A stretch of 64,000 bases of DNA from Actinoplanes xinjiangensis (GCF_003148685.1 NZ_QGGR01000003.1:248001-312000); one strand, 5' to 3'. Positions 1-9,717 are shown, numbered from the stretch's first letter. Program-made: numbers and translations. The notes: a model not told the origin generated them from the letters alone.

Positions 1-1226
1 ACCTCGGCCTCGTCGCTGACCCGGCCGAGCTTGATCAGCTTGAGAATGTAGGCCAGGGCCGCCGCGACGATGAAGGAGTAGACCGTGACGAGGGCGCTTC
101 CCTCGAACTGGCGCAGGAGCTGGGTGGCCCCGCCGCCGTAGAAGAGACCGTTGCTGGCGTTGAGGATCTTCTCGTCGGTGATGCCGGCGTTGACCGAGTC
201 GGTGGCGAAGAAGCCGATCGCCAGGGAGCCGATCCAGCCGCCGACGAAGTGGACGCCGACCACGTCGAGCGAGTCGTCGTAGCCCAGCTTGTACTTCAGG
301 CCGACGGCCAGGGCGCAGAGCACACCGGCGACGAGGCCGATGATGATCGCTGGGACCGGCTCGACGAAACCACAGGCCGGGGTGATGGCGACCAGGCCGG
401 CGACCGCGCCGGAGGACGCGCCGACCAGGGTCGGCTTGCGGTCCCGGATCCACTCGACGGCGACCCAGCCGACGAGCGCGGCGCCGGTGGCGACCTGGGT
501 GTTGATGAAGGCGATGACGGTGGTGCCGTCGACGGTCAGCTCGGAGCCGGCGTTGAAGCCGAACCAGCCGAACCACAGCAGGCCGGCGCCGAGGGCGACG
601 AACGGCACGTTGTGCGGCCGCATGTTGTCCTTCGGCCAGCCGATCCGCTTACCGAGGACCAGCACCAGCGCCAGGGCCGCGGCACCGGCGTTGATGTGGA
701 CCGCGGTACCACCGGCGAAGTCGAGCGCCCGGATCGTGGTGCCGATGAAGCCGCCACCCCAGACCATGTGCGCGACCGGGATGTAGACGATGGTGAACCA
801 GCCCACGGCGAAGAGGACCCAGCCGCCGAACTTGAGGCGGTCCGAGACCGCGCCGCTGATCAGGGCGACGGTGATGATCGCGAACATCATCTGGAAGACG
901 AGGAAGGCGTACGTCGGGATGCCGGTGTTGGCACCGAAGAACAGCCACTCCTCGGTGATCTTGGCCGCGTCGGCGCCCAGGTAGTCGAAGTTGCCGATGA
1001 TGTTCTGCAGGCCGGTGCTCTCGTTGACCCCGAAGGCGAGACTGAAGCCGTACAGAATCCACAGAACGCTGATGAGCCCCAGACACGAGAAGCTCATCAT
1101 CATCATGTTCAGAACGCCCTTGGACCGGTTGAGGCCACCGTAGAACAGCGCCAGACCCGGGGTCATGAGCAAAACGAGCGCAGACGACAGGAGCAACCAA
1201 GCGGTATTGCCGGTGTTGATCTCCAC
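1..1226 (-). CDS. amt: Ammonium transporter (Amt/MEP family), 3' end outside the window
   Basis: Integral membrane ammonium channel that brings ammonium into the cell. The visible 408 codons start at GTG 1226 behind a GAGGAGG ribosome site and read through the classic Amt features: MTPGLALFYGGL near residue 20, the first pore histidine in TAVHINAGAAAL, the conserved GWFGFNAGS segment, and the second pore histidine in VVGVHFVGGWIGS. About ten hydrophobic helices can be seen before the window ends, so the C-terminal tail is missing. In other actinobacteria amt is followed by glnK and glnD, which would lie outside this window. A candidate GlnR site lies about 115 bp upstream. Family assignment is certain from the motifs; regulation by nitrogen is inferred. 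Confidence 0.95.
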   Translation of the reverse strand, partial: MEINTGNTAWLLLSSALVLLMTPGLALFYGGLNRSKGVLNMMMMSFSCLGLISVLWILYGFSLAFGVNESTGLQNIIGNFDYLGADAAKITEEWLFFGANTGIPTYAFLVFQMMFAIITVALISGAVSDRLKFGGWVLFAVGWFTIVYIPVAHMVWGGGFIGTTIRALDFAGGTAVHINAGAAALALVLVLGKRIGWPKDNMRPHNVPFVALGAGLLWFGWFGFNAGSELTVDGTTVIAFINTQVATGAALVGWVAVEWIRDRKPTLVGASSGAVAGLVAITPACGFVEPVPAIIIGLVAGVLCALAVGLKYKLGYDDSLDVVGVHFVGGWIGSLAIGFFATDSVNAGITDEKILNASNGLFYGGGATQLLRQFEGSALVTVYSFIVAAALAYILKLIKLGRVSDEAE

Positions 1227-1341
1227 GCTGCCTCCTCTCGGAATAAGGTGTCCTCGCACACCGGACCTGGGGCAACGCCGCCTGTCGGCCGGTTCGGCGC
1301 GAAGCTTTCCGGCCTGCTGTTTCGAGCACGGTCTTCGCGCG

Positions 1342-1378
1342 ATTTCCGAGACGTCACGCGTTGTTTCCGACGTGTGAA
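1342..1378 (-). promoter_or_regulatory. Candidate GlnR box pair upstream of amt
   Basis: Read on the minus strand, the site shows TTCAC-n6-GAAAC-n5-GTGAC-n6-GAAAT. The known actinobacterial GlnR element is two half sites of the form GTNAC-n6-GAAAC. The second pair fits with one mismatch (GAAAT) and the first with one mismatch (TTCAC). The central spacer is 5 rather than 6. It sits 116-152 bases upstream of the amt start, which suits activation under nitrogen limitation. Binding is inferred. Confidence 0.6.
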
Positions 1379-1464
1379 GAAAACCTCACAGTCCGCAAGG
1401 AGACCGGCTCTGAGCTGCCACGATATAGCCGGTTTCGCCCCGATCGCAGCGCTTTACCGCTAGG

Positions 1465-2262
1465 TCAGCGCAGTGCGTACTCGAGGGTGTGGCGCTCGTA
1501 GTCGAGCAGCCGCAGATCGCGCATCGGACGGCGCAGATGGCCCTTGTGCACGATCCGGACGAACGCCGGGTCGCCGGCCGCCGCCATCCGCCGGATGCCC
1601 TCGACGTGGTCGACGATCCGCTTACGGATGGTCCGCACCAGCCGGTGCCGGTCCCGCGGGATCAGACCGTACGCGTCGGCGAACAGCCGGAGGCGACGAG
1701 GCCGGTTCGGCCGCTTCCAGCCGAGGGTGTAGGAGTCCCGGTCGCTGAACAAAGGCACCCAGGTCCAGGCCGCATAAGCCACGTCGTAGAGCCGTGAGCC
1801 GGGCGACGCCAGATCGAAATCAATCAGTGCGAGGGTGCCGTCCGGACGCCAGACCACGTTGTGCGGGGCGGCGTCGTGGTGGCAGATCACCTCGGTGTCC
1901 GGCGGGGGCGGCCCGAAGGAGCGCCAGACCGCGCCGGGCGGGGGGACGAAACCGTACTGCGCGTCGTGGAACATCCGCAGCATGGTGCCGACGGTGACCA
2001 GCGCCTCCTCGGTCACCCAGTGCGGGGCCAGCGGATACTCCCCGCACTCGCCATCCAGATAGGAGAGGACCTCCCGGCCCTTCTCGTCCATGCCGAGAGC
2101 GTGCGGCGAGCCGGTGAAGCCGACCCGCTCCAGGTGCAGCAGAAGAGCGTGCACGGACGGTGTCCACGGCCCCGCGTTGCGCCGGACCGTGTCGCCGATC
2201 CGGGAGACCGTGGAGACGTTGCCACCGTGCAGCGGAATCTCGCGCAGCGGCTCCTGCGTCAC
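1465..2262 (-). CDS. Aminoglycoside phosphotransferase-fold (APH) family kinase
   Basis: A 265-residue small-molecule kinase of the APH/choline kinase fold. The Brenner-type catalytic loop is visible as CHHDAAPHNVVW (residues about 150-161), followed by the metal-binding segment LALIDFDLASPG. The next segment, RLYDVAYAAWTWVPL, is typical of this family. The ATG start is followed by a hydrophilic N-terminus and no signal peptide, so the protein should be cytoplasmic. The substrate cannot be told from sequence; family members phosphorylate aminoglycosides, homoserine, choline or sugars, and many are not resistance genes. It lies between ftsY and amt on the same strand but about 90 bases from ftsY. 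Confidence 0.85.
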   Translation of the reverse strand: MTQEPLREIPLHGGNVSTVSRIGDTVRRNAGPWTPSVHALLLHLERVGFTGSPHALGMDEKGREVLSYLDGECGEYPLAPHWVTEEALVTVGTMLRMFHDAQYGFVPPPGAVWRSFGPPPPDTEVICHHDAAPHNVVWRPDGTLALIDFDLASPGSRLYDVAYAAWTWVPLFSDRDSYTLGWKRPNRPRRLRLFADAYGLIPRDRHRLVRTIRKRIVDHVEGIRRMAAAGDPAFVRIVHKGHLRRPMRDLRLLDYERHTLEYALR

Positions 2263-2352
2263 TCACGGCCTCCCAGGCAAAGACGACACCCATCCAACCG
2301 CCCCACCCACGCCCGTAAGACAGTAAGGAAAGGGCCTGCTCCTGCCGGAAGC

Positions 2353-3534
2353 CTACGCGTCCGAGCCAACGAGGGCCTCGACGAAGGCGGCCGGCTCGAA
2401 CGGGGCCAGATCGTCCGGGCCCTCGCCGAGACCGACGAGTTTGACCGGGATCCCCAGTTTGCGCTGCACGGCGATGACGATGCCGCCCTTGGCCGTGCCG
2501 TCCAGCTTGGTCAACACCACACCCGTGACATCCACCACCTCGGTGAACACCCGGGCCTGTTCCAGACCGTTCTGCCCGGTCGTCGCGTCGAGCACGAGCA
2601 GGGTCTCGTCGACCGGGCCGTGCTTCTCCACCACCCGCTTGACCTTGCCCAGCTCGTCCATCAGGCCGACCTTGTTCTGGAGGCGGCCGGCAGTGTCGAT
2701 GAGCACCGTGTCCACGCCCGTGTCGATACCCCGTTTCACCGCGTCGAAGGCCACGCTGGCCGGGTCGCCGCCCTCCGGGCCGCGGACGGTCTCGGCGCCG
2801 ACCCGCTCACCCCAGGTCTGGATCTGGTCGGCCGCGGCGGCCCGGAACGTGTCGGCGGCGCCGAAGAGCACGCTGCCGCCGTCACCGATCAGCACCCGGC
2901 CGATCTTGCCGCAGGTGGTGGTCTTGCCGGCCCCGTTGACGCCGACGACCAGGACCACGGCCGGCCGGCCGTCGTGCGGTGCGGTCCGCAGGCTGCGGTC
3001 CATGCCCGGCTCCAGGGCCGAGACCAGCTCCTCGATCAGCTGCTCGCGGACCCCCGCCACCGTCCGGGTGCCGAGGATCCGGACCCGCTCGCGCAGCCGC
3101 TCGACGATCACCTGGGTCGCCTCGATCCCGACGTCCGCGGTGATCAGGCTCTCCTCGATCTCCTCCCAGTCCTCCTCCTCCAGGTGGTCCCGGGAGAGGA
3201 CGGTGAGCAGGCCACGGCCGAGCGCGCTCTGGGAACGGGCCAGGCGGGCCCGCAGCCGGACCAGACGGCCGGCGGACGGCTCCGGCTTCTCGAGAGCGGG
3301 CGGCTCCTCGACGACGGGAGCGGGCGGCTCCTCGACGACGACCTCCGCGGGCCGCTCGATCAGGGGAGGGAGCTCCTCCTCGACCGGGACCGTCGGCGGG
3401 CGCTCCAGGGTGGTGGTCGAGCCCTTGGCGGGCGGCGGCGGAAGATCGCGACGGCGCATCTTCGGCACCACCAGTCCGACCGCGCCCACGACCAGGACGA
3501 CGAGCAGAATCACTGCGGCGACCACGTATTCCAT
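2353..3534 (-). CDS. ftsY: Signal recognition particle receptor FtsY
   Basis: SRP receptor GTPase (393 aa) that docks ribosome-SRP complexes at the membrane. The chosen ATG at 3534 begins MEYVVAAVILLVVLVVG, an N-terminal membrane anchor seen in actinobacterial FtsY; an upstream in-frame extension to 3657 looks non-coding. An acidic Pro/Glu-rich linker follows, then the NG domain: the four-helix N region, G1 GVNGAGKTTTCGKIGR, G2 DTFRAAAADQIQ, G3 DTAGR, and G4 TKLDGTAKGG. The C-terminus ends PVKLVGLGEGPDDLAPFEP, the usual closing motif. Length and motifs are normal. Neighbours smc and amt match the conserved actinobacterial order. Confidence 0.97.
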   Translation of the reverse strand: MEYVVAAVILLVVLVVGAVGLVVPKMRRRDLPPPPAKGSTTTLERPPTVPVEEELPPLIERPAEVVVEEPPAPVVEEPPALEKPEPSAGRLVRLRARLARSQSALGRGLLTVLSRDHLEEEDWEEIEESLITADVGIEATQVIVERLRERVRILGTRTVAGVREQLIEELVSALEPGMDRSLRTAPHDGRPAVVLVVGVNGAGKTTTCGKIGRVLIGDGGSVLFGAADTFRAAAADQIQTWGERVGAETVRGPEGGDPASVAFDAVKRGIDTGVDTVLIDTAGRLQNKVGLMDELGKVKRVVEKHGPVDETLLVLDATTGQNGLEQARVFTEVVDVTGVVLTKLDGTAKGGIVIAVQRKLGIPVKLVGLGEGPDDLAPFEPAAFVEALVGSDA

Positions 3535-3674
3535 GCCCGAATCCTGACAGATGACCCGTGCGGCCGTGGCGGAGGCCGTGCACTGGCGATTCCGGCCCGG
3601 ATTGACGGAGGATGGGACGCTCTTTGTAACGGCGTGGAGGGATCCCCAATGCGGCACTACCCCGGCGCCATCCG

Positions 3675-5354
3675 GTGACCGCTCAACTACTCATCGGACC
3701 GGTGCTGCGCAGGGTCGACGGCGACCGCGCGACCCTGTGGCTGGAGACCAGCGAGCCGGCGCAGGCTCGGGTCGAGGTGGACGGCGCGGGCGCCGGATCC
3801 GCACCGACTTTCTCGGCGTACGGCCACCACTACGCGATGGTCACGGTCGACGGCCTCGCACCCGACTCGGCGAACCCGTACCGGTTGTTTCTCGACGACC
3901 GGCAGGTCTGGCCCGAGGAGGACTCCGAGTATCCGGCCCCGGTGATCCGCACCCGGGCCGCCGACGACGCCGGCCAGCCGGTCAGCCTCATCTTCGGCTC
4001 CTGCCGGAAGGGCACCCCGCAGGTGAGCGGGCGCTGGCTGCCGCCGGACGCGCTGGACGCGTTCTCCCGGCGGCTGATGACCGATCCGGAGACCCGGCCC
4101 GACCTGCTGGTGCTGCTGGGCGACCAGGTGTATGCCGACGAGACCTCCCCCAAGGTGCGCCGGTTCCTGCGCAGTCGCCGGCGCAACGGTCACCAGGGCC
4201 CGACCGACCAGGTCGTCGCCTTCGAGGAGTACACGAAGCTCTACCTGGAGTCGTGGCGGGACCCGGAGGTGCGCTGGCTCTTCTCCACCGTGCCGAGCGT
4301 GATGATCTTCGACGATCACGAGCTGATCGACGACTGGAACACGTCCGCCTCCTGGCGCACCGACATGGCCGCCCAGTCGTGGTGGCGGGAGCGGATCTCC
4401 GGCGGCCTGGCCTCTTACTGGATCTACCAGCATCTGGGCAACCTGAGCCCGGACGAGCTGGCCGCCGACCCGCTATTCCGGAAGGTGGCGGAGGCCGAGG
4501 ACGCCACCGACCTGCTGCGCGAGTTCGGGCTGCGGGTGGACGAGCCGGAGTCCGCGGAGAACACCGATGTGCCGTACCAGTGGAGTTTCGCCCTCGACGT
4601 GGGCCGGACCCGGCTGGTCGTGCTGGACAACCGCTGCAACCGGGTGCTGACCCCGGGCGCGCGGGCGATGCTGCCGGCCGCCGAGTGGAACTGGTTCGTC
4701 GACCGGGCCCACGGCGACTACGACCACCTGGTGGTCGGTTCGTCGCTGCCGTGGCTGATGCCGCCCGCCATCCACTACCTGGAGGCGTGGAACGAGCGGA
4801 TCGCCGAGTCGTCGCATCCCCGGGCGGCGGCCTTCGGCGAGAAGGTGCGACGGACCTTCGACCTGGAGCACTGGGCCGCGTTCGGCAAGTCCTTCGCGGC
4901 CCTCGGCGAGCTGTTCCGGCGGCTCGGCGAGGGTGGTCCGGAGGCGCCCGGCCATCGGGTGGGCGCGGGTGGGGCGTACCGTGCGCCGGCCTCGATCAGC
5001 GTGCTTTCGGGTGACGTTCATCACTCGTATGTGGCGCGGGCCGACCTCGGTCACGCCATGACGACCCCGGTCTACCAGCTGACCTGCTCACCGATCCACA
5101 ACGAGGTGCCGCTGCCGCTACGGCCGCTGATGCGGGTGGCCTGGTGGCCGGGGGTGGTCCACTCGGTGCGCGCGCTGGCCCGGACGGTGTCGGTGCGCAA
5201 GCCGGCGCTGCGCTGGAAGAAGCTGGCCGGGCCGTACTTCGGCAACGCGGTCGCCACCCTGCGGCTGGACGGCGCGGTCGCCACCGCCCGCATCGAGGGC
5301 ACCACCAAGGACGGCGCCCTGCACGACGTCGCCTCGGTCGACTACCACGCCTGA
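3675..5354 (+). CDS. PhoD-like alkaline phosphatase / metallophosphatase family protein
   Basis: A 559-residue calcineurin-like phosphoesterase of the alkaline phosphatase D family. An N-terminal beta-sandwich (residues 1-95, with LIGPVLRRVDGDRATLWLET) precedes the metal site: GSCRKGTP, LVLLGDQVYADE, FDDHELIDDWN, and later SVLSGDVHHSYVAR, which give the Asp, His and Asn metal ligands. Start GTG 3675. No signal peptide or twin-arginine motif is visible, so unlike classic secreted PhoD this one may be cytoplasmic. It is transcribed away from ftsY with a 140-bp gap and ends at a strong hairpin shared with the convergent HAD gene. The substrate is unknown. Confidence 0.88.
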   Translation: MTAQLLIGPVLRRVDGDRATLWLETSEPAQARVEVDGAGAGSAPTFSAYGHHYAMVTVDGLAPDSANPYRLFLDDRQVWPEEDSEYPAPVIRTRAADDAGQPVSLIFGSCRKGTPQVSGRWLPPDALDAFSRRLMTDPETRPDLLVLLGDQVYADETSPKVRRFLRSRRRNGHQGPTDQVVAFEEYTKLYLESWRDPEVRWLFSTVPSVMIFDDHELIDDWNTSASWRTDMAAQSWWRERISGGLASYWIYQHLGNLSPDELAADPLFRKVAEAEDATDLLREFGLRVDEPESAENTDVPYQWSFALDVGRTRLVVLDNRCNRVLTPGARAMLPAAEWNWFVDRAHGDYDHLVVGSSLPWLMPPAIHYLEAWNERIAESSHPRAAAFGEKVRRTFDLEHWAAFGKSFAALGELFRRLGEGGPEAPGHRVGAGGAYRAPASISVLSGDVHHSYVARADLGHAMTTPVYQLTCSPIHNEVPLPLRPLMRVAWWPGVVHSVRALARTVSVRKPALRWKKLAGPYFGNAVATLRLDGAVATARIEGTTKDGALHDVASVDYHA

Positions 5355-5395
5355 CGAGACCGGCCCCGGCGTGATCGCCGGGGCCGGTTCGTCAG
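5352..5395. terminator. Bidirectional hairpin between convergent genes
   Basis: ACCGGCCCCGGCG (5359-5371) pairs perfectly with CGCCGGGGCCGGT (5376-5388) across a TGAT loop, extended outward by CTGACGA/TCGTCAG. There is no U-run. It lies between the ends of the phosphatase and the HAD gene. Confidence 0.7.
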
Positions 5396-5427
5396 TCGCC
5401 GAGGTGGGGCGGGCCGGCACGGTGGGA

Positions 5428-6042
5428 TCAGGCCGGCAGATCGAGAGCCTTGCGCAGATACGGTACGTGTTCCGGCCCCGTCCACCGGTATCCGGAGAGC
5501 CCGGCCGACCGCGCGCCACGGATCACCCGATCGTCGTCGTCGACGAAGAGGACGTGCTTGGGCAGCACCCTGAGCTGGAGGCAGGCCTGCTGGAAGAACT
5601 CCGGGGCGGGCTTGTGCACCTTCAGCTCCCAGGAGCTGAGCACCATGTCGACCTCGTCGGTGAGCCCGAGCGCGTCCAGATCGGGGCGCAGGCGGTCGGT
5701 GGCGTTGGTGGCGATCGCGACCTTGCGGCCGCCGGCCCGCACCTCGCGGACGAAGGCGAGCACCTCGGGGTCGACCTCGCCGCGGTAGGACTGCCACTCG
5801 GCCACCGCGGCGGCGGCCTGCCCGGCGTCCAGGGGCAGCCGGTCGGCGACCAGCCTCATCCACTCGGCGTCGGTGATCTCGCCGGCCATGGCGGGCCGGT
5901 AGATGTCCCACGACATCGCCGTCTCCAGCAGCGCGGCGGGTTTGAGGCCGTATCCGACCTCGACGGCGATCATCGGGGCCGGGTCCCAGCGGCGCAGCAC
6001 GCCGTCCAGGTCGATCATCAGGGCCTGGGCGCGGTCGCGCAT
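5428..6042 (-). CDS. HAD-superfamily hydrolase (subfamily IA-like)
   Basis: A 204-residue haloacid dehalogenase fold hydrolase. Motif I is ALMIDLDGVLRRWDP (nucleophile Asp near residue 12), motif II is VAIATNATD, the Lys of motif III falls in WELKVHKPAPEFF, and motif IV is VLFVDDDDRVIRGARSAGL. The insert between motifs I and II is a small helical cap, as in subfamily IA phosphatases. It starts 9 bases after the smc stop and is likely co-transcribed with smc. Substrate unknown; family members are phosphatases or phosphonatases. Confidence 0.88.
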   Translation of the reverse strand: MRDRAQALMIDLDGVLRRWDPAPMIAVEVGYGLKPAALLETAMSWDIYRPAMAGEITDAEWMRLVADRLPLDAGQAAAAVAEWQSYRGEVDPEVLAFVREVRAGGRKVAIATNATDRLRPDLDALGLTDEVDMVLSSWELKVHKPAPEFFQQACLQLRVLPKHVLFVDDDDRVIRGARSAGLSGYRWTGPEHVPYLRKALDLPA

Positions 6043-6051
6043 GTGGTTCCT

Positions 6052-9000
6052 CTACTCCTCCGGATCGGGGACGAGGCGCTGGCTGATCACCTGGGTGACG
6101 CCGGCGCGCATCGTGACGCCGTACAGGGCGTCCGCGACCTCCATCGTCCGTTTCTGGTGCGTGATGATGAGCAGCTGGCTCTTCTCGCGCAGCTGTCGGA
6201 AGAGGGTAATCAACCGGCCCAGGTTCACGTCGTCGAGGGCCGCCTCCACCTCGTCCATGATGTAGAACGGCGACGGCCGGGCCCGGAAGATGGCACACAG
6301 CATGGCCACCGCGGTCAGCGAGCGCTCGCCACCGGAGAGCAGCGACAGCCGTTTGATCTTCTTGCCCGGCGGGCGGGCCTCCACCTCGACGCCGGTGGTG
6401 AGCATGTCCTCCGGGTCGGTCAGCACCAGCCGGCCCTCACCGCCGGGGAAGAGCACCTGGAAGACGGTCTGGAACTCCCGCGCGGTGTCCTCGAACGCCG
6501 ACGTGAAGACCTCCAGGATCCGTTCGTCGACGTCCTTGACCACGGTGAGCAGGTCCTTGCGGGTGGCCTTGAGGTCCTCGAGCTGGTCGGAGAGGAATTT
6601 GTACCGCTCCTCCAGGGCCGCGAACTCCTCCAAGGCGAGCGGGTTGACCTTGCCGAGCAGGGTGAGGTCACGCTCCGCCTTGTTGGCCCGCTTCTCCTGG
6701 GTGGGCCGGTGGAACGGGGCGGGCTCAGGTTCCGGCCTGCCGTCCTTCTCGGCCAGCGCCACCTCCGCCTGGGTCGGCGGTACCAGCTGGTCCGGGCCGT
6801 ACTCGCTGATCAGCGTCTCGACGTCGAGCGAGAAGTCCTCGGCGGCCTTCGCCTCCAGCTGCTCGATCCGCATCCGCTGCTCGGCGCGGGCCATCTCGTC
6901 GCGGTGCACCTCGCTGGTGAGCCGCTCCAGCTCCGACAGGAGGCGCTTGGCGTGGGCCCGTACCTCCTGGAGCTCGGCCTCCCGGCTGGTCCGCTCGCTG
7001 GCGATCCGGTCGCGGCGCTCGGCCGCGGCGGCCAGCGAGACGGCGACGTGTTCCAGGGCCGCGGCAGCGCCGTGCGCGACGGCGCGGGCGATCTCGGCGC
7101 CGCGGGCCCGGGCCGCCCGCCTCGCGGCGGCCCGTTCCCGGGCCTGCCGTTCCTGGGCGGCCTGGCGCAACAACGAGTCGGCGCGGCCGGCGATCGACGA
7201 GACACGTTCCTCAGCGGTACGGACCGCCAGCCGTACCTCCATCTCGTTCTGCCGGGACTGGGGCACGAGCGCGGCGAGCCGGTCGCGTTCCTCGGTGGAC
7301 GGCTCCTCGTCGAGCGGGGTGTCCTCGGCCAGGCGCAGCCGTTCCTCCAGCTCGGCGACCCGCATCAGGTCGGCTTCGCGGGCCGCCTCGGCCTTCTGCC
7401 GGGAGGCGCCGAGCCGCTCGCTCTCCGCCTTGGCGGACCGGGCGGCGGCACCCAGCTCGGCCAGTCGGCGGGCGGCCGCGTTGCGCTCGCCCTCGGCGGC
7501 CCGCTTGGCCTGGGCGGCGACGGCGACCGCCTGCTTGAGTTCGGCGACCTCGGCCCGGGCGGCGCCGAGCTGCTCCTTGACCTCGGTGATGGTCTGTTCG
7601 GCGACGGCCCGTCTCGCCTTGGCCTCGTCGACCGCGGCCTGGACCTCGATGTAGCTGGTCGCCTTCGCCGAGCCACCGGCCGCCGCGTAGGTGCCGAGCA
7701 GGTCGCCCTCGGGGGTGACCGCGCGCAGCTCGCTGTTGGTGGCGATCAGGGCGGCGGCCGCGGCCAGGTCCGGGACGATCACCACGTCACGCAGCGCCCG
7801 GTGGACGGCGGGCCGGATCTGCTCCGGGCAGTCGACCACCTCGGGCGCCCAGACGGCGCCCTCCGGCAGGTTCGGCCGCAGGCTGGCGAGCGACCCCTGC
7901 ATGCCGGGCCCGGCGGATCCGGCGACCACCAGGTCGGCCCGGCCGGCGTCAGCGATCTTGAGGGTACGCATCGCCTCGATCGCCTCGTCCACACCGGACA
8001 GGGCGACCGCGTCGGCCAGCCCGCCCAGGGCGGCGGCGAGTGCGACCTCGTGACCGGGGCGCACGCTCAGCAGCGACGCGAGGCTGCCGAGCAGGCCGGG
8101 CACCTGACCGGCGCGGGCCAGCAGCGCCCCGGCGCCGTCCTTGCGCTTGAGGCCCATGGCGAGGGCTTCCTCGCGGGCCTTCCAGCTGGCCGCGTCCTTC
8201 TCGGCGGCCCGCTCGGTGTCGTTGAGTTCGCGGACCACGGCCGCGGCCCGGTCGTGGGCGGCCACCGCCTCGTCGTGCCGCGCGTCGAGGTCGGCGTTGT
8301 CCCGGTCGGCCTCGGTGGACTCGGCCGAGACCAGGTCGACCTCGGCCTGCGCGGCCTCGGCCCGCATCAGCGCGTCCTCGTGGGCGATCGCCAGGCGCTC
8401 GATCTCCTCGGCGGCGCTGGTGGTGCGGGCGCGGGCCGCGTTCACGTTGCCGGTGAGCTTGGCCAGACCCTCGCGGCGGTCGGCGATCGCCTTGGCGGCG
8501 GCCCGCAGCTCCCCCTCGGCGGCGGCCAGCTGGCGTTCCTGTTCCTGCCGGTGCTCGACCGCCTCGGCCAGCCGCATCTGGTCCTCGGTGAGGGCCTCGC
8601 GCAGCTCCTCCTCCTGCTCCCGGACCCGTTCGGCCTCGGCCTCGAGCATCTCCGGGTCGCGGCCGGGACGTTCGTCGTCGGGGGTGGCGGCCAGGTGCCG
8701 CAGCCGTTCGGTGGCCAGTTGCTCGGTCGACCGGAACCGTTCCTGGAGGGTGGACAGCCGGTACCAGGCGTCCTGTGCGGCCTGCAGTAACGGCGCGTCC
8801 TCGGCGTGCGCGAACTCCAGGTCGGCCAGCATCTGCTGGACCTCGCGGTTCTCCTCCTCGACCTGGCCGCGGCGCTCCCGCATCGCCGACTCGTCGGCGA
8901 TCTCCTTGTCCAGGGTGCTGCGCAGGGTGTGCAGGTCGTCGGCGAGCAGCCGCAGGCGGGCGTCGCGCAGGTCGGACTGGATGCCGGCGGCGCGGCGGGC

Positions 9001-9633
9001 CACCTCGGCCTGCCGGCCGAGCGGCTTCAGCTGCCGCCTCAGCTCGGTGGTCAGGTCCCCCAGGCGATTCAGGTTGACCTGCATGGCGTCCAGCTTGCGG
9101 ATCGCCTTTTCCTTGCGTTTGCGATGCTTGAGTACGCCCGCCGCCTCCTCGATGAAGGAACGGCGGTCCTCGGGCTTGGCGTGCAGCATGGCGTCGAGCC
9201 GGCCCTGCCCGACGATGATGTGCATCTCCCGGCCGATGCCGGAGTCGCTGAGCAGCTCCTGGATGTCGAGCAACCGGCAGGAGTTGCCGTTGATCTCGTA
9301 CTCGCTGGCGCCGTCCCGGAACATCCGGCGGGTGATCGACACCTCGGTGTAGTCGATCGGCAGGGCACCGTCGTTGTTGTCGATCGTGAGCGTCACCTCG
9401 GCGCGGCCCAGGGGCGCGCGGCCGGCCGTACCGGCGAAGATGACGTCCTCCATCTTGCCGCCGCGTAGCGCCTTGGCGCCCTGCTCGCCGAGAACCCAGG
9501 CGATGGCGTCGACGACGTTGGACTTGCCGGAGCCGTTCGGCCCCACCACGCAGGTGATGCCGGGCTCCAGCCGCAACGTGGTGGCGGAGGCGAAGGACTT
9601 GAAGCCCTTGACCGTCAGGCTCTTGAGGTGCAC
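6052..9633 (-). CDS. smc: Chromosome segregation ATPase SMC
   Basis: Full-length SMC condensin subunit (1193 aa). Walker A is VVGPNGSGKSNVVDAIAWV near residue 32, followed by a long heptad-rich coiled coil (about residues 165-480), the hinge domain (about 495-650, with glycine-rich GLLGSLASLLSVRPG), the returning coiled coil to about 1000, the ABC signature LSGGERSLTAVAMLC, and Walker B FYIMDEVEAALDDVN. With ScpA/ScpB it extrudes DNA loops and helps segregate chromosomes. Neighbours ftsY and amt fit the conserved order, but mutM, which often lies next to smc apart from a small acyP gene, is here separated by a 5-kb accessory segment. A terminator lies upstream, so smc probably has its own promoter in 9634-9717. 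Confidence 0.98.
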   Translation of the reverse strand: MHLKSLTVKGFKSFASATTLRLEPGITCVVGPNGSGKSNVVDAIAWVLGEQGAKALRGGKMEDVIFAGTAGRAPLGRAEVTLTIDNNDGALPIDYTEVSITRRMFRDGASEYEINGNSCRLLDIQELLSDSGIGREMHIIVGQGRLDAMLHAKPEDRRSFIEEAAGVLKHRKRKEKAIRKLDAMQVNLNRLGDLTTELRRQLKPLGRQAEVARRAAGIQSDLRDARLRLLADDLHTLRSTLDKEIADESAMRERRGQVEEENREVQQMLADLEFAHAEDAPLLQAAQDAWYRLSTLQERFRSTEQLATERLRHLAATPDDERPGRDPEMLEAEAERVREQEEELREALTEDQMRLAEAVEHRQEQERQLAAAEGELRAAAKAIADRREGLAKLTGNVNAARARTTSAAEEIERLAIAHEDALMRAEAAQAEVDLVSAESTEADRDNADLDARHDEAVAAHDRAAAVVRELNDTERAAEKDAASWKAREEALAMGLKRKDGAGALLARAGQVPGLLGSLASLLSVRPGHEVALAAALGGLADAVALSGVDEAIEAMRTLKIADAGRADLVVAGSAGPGMQGSLASLRPNLPEGAVWAPEVVDCPEQIRPAVHRALRDVVIVPDLAAAAALIATNSELRAVTPEGDLLGTYAAAGGSAKATSYIEVQAAVDEAKARRAVAEQTITEVKEQLGAARAEVAELKQAVAVAAQAKRAAEGERNAAARRLAELGAAARSAKAESERLGASRQKAEAAREADLMRVAELEERLRLAEDTPLDEEPSTEERDRLAALVPQSRQNEMEVRLAVRTAEERVSSIAGRADSLLRQAAQERQARERAAARRAARARGAEIARAVAHGAAAALEHVAVSLAAAAERRDRIASERTSREAELQEVRAHAKRLLSELERLTSEVHRDEMARAEQRMRIEQLEAKAAEDFSLDVETLISEYGPDQLVPPTQAEVALAEKDGRPEPEPAPFHRPTQEKRANKAERDLTLLGKVNPLALEEFAALEERYKFLSDQLEDLKATRKDLLTVVKDVDERILEVFTSAFEDTAREFQTVFQVLFPGGEGRLVLTDPEDMLTTGVEVEARPPGKKIKRLSLLSGGERSLTAVAMLCAIFRARPSPFYIMDEVEAALDDVNLGRLITLFRQLREKSQLLIITHQKRTMEVADALYGVTMRAGVTQVISQRLVPDPEE

Positions 9634-9717
9634 GGATCTCCGGAGGGTCGTCTGCGTTCGTCTGCTGGGTGGCAGGCTACCCGCCGATCACCGCCGAGAC
9701 GGGAATCACGTGGCGAG

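Noticed and set aside
5371-8790. Very long plus-strand open frame (1139 codons) opposite smc
   Set aside because: High-GC shadow of smc: the minus-strand gene has all SMC motifs, and the plus frame has no recognisable domain.
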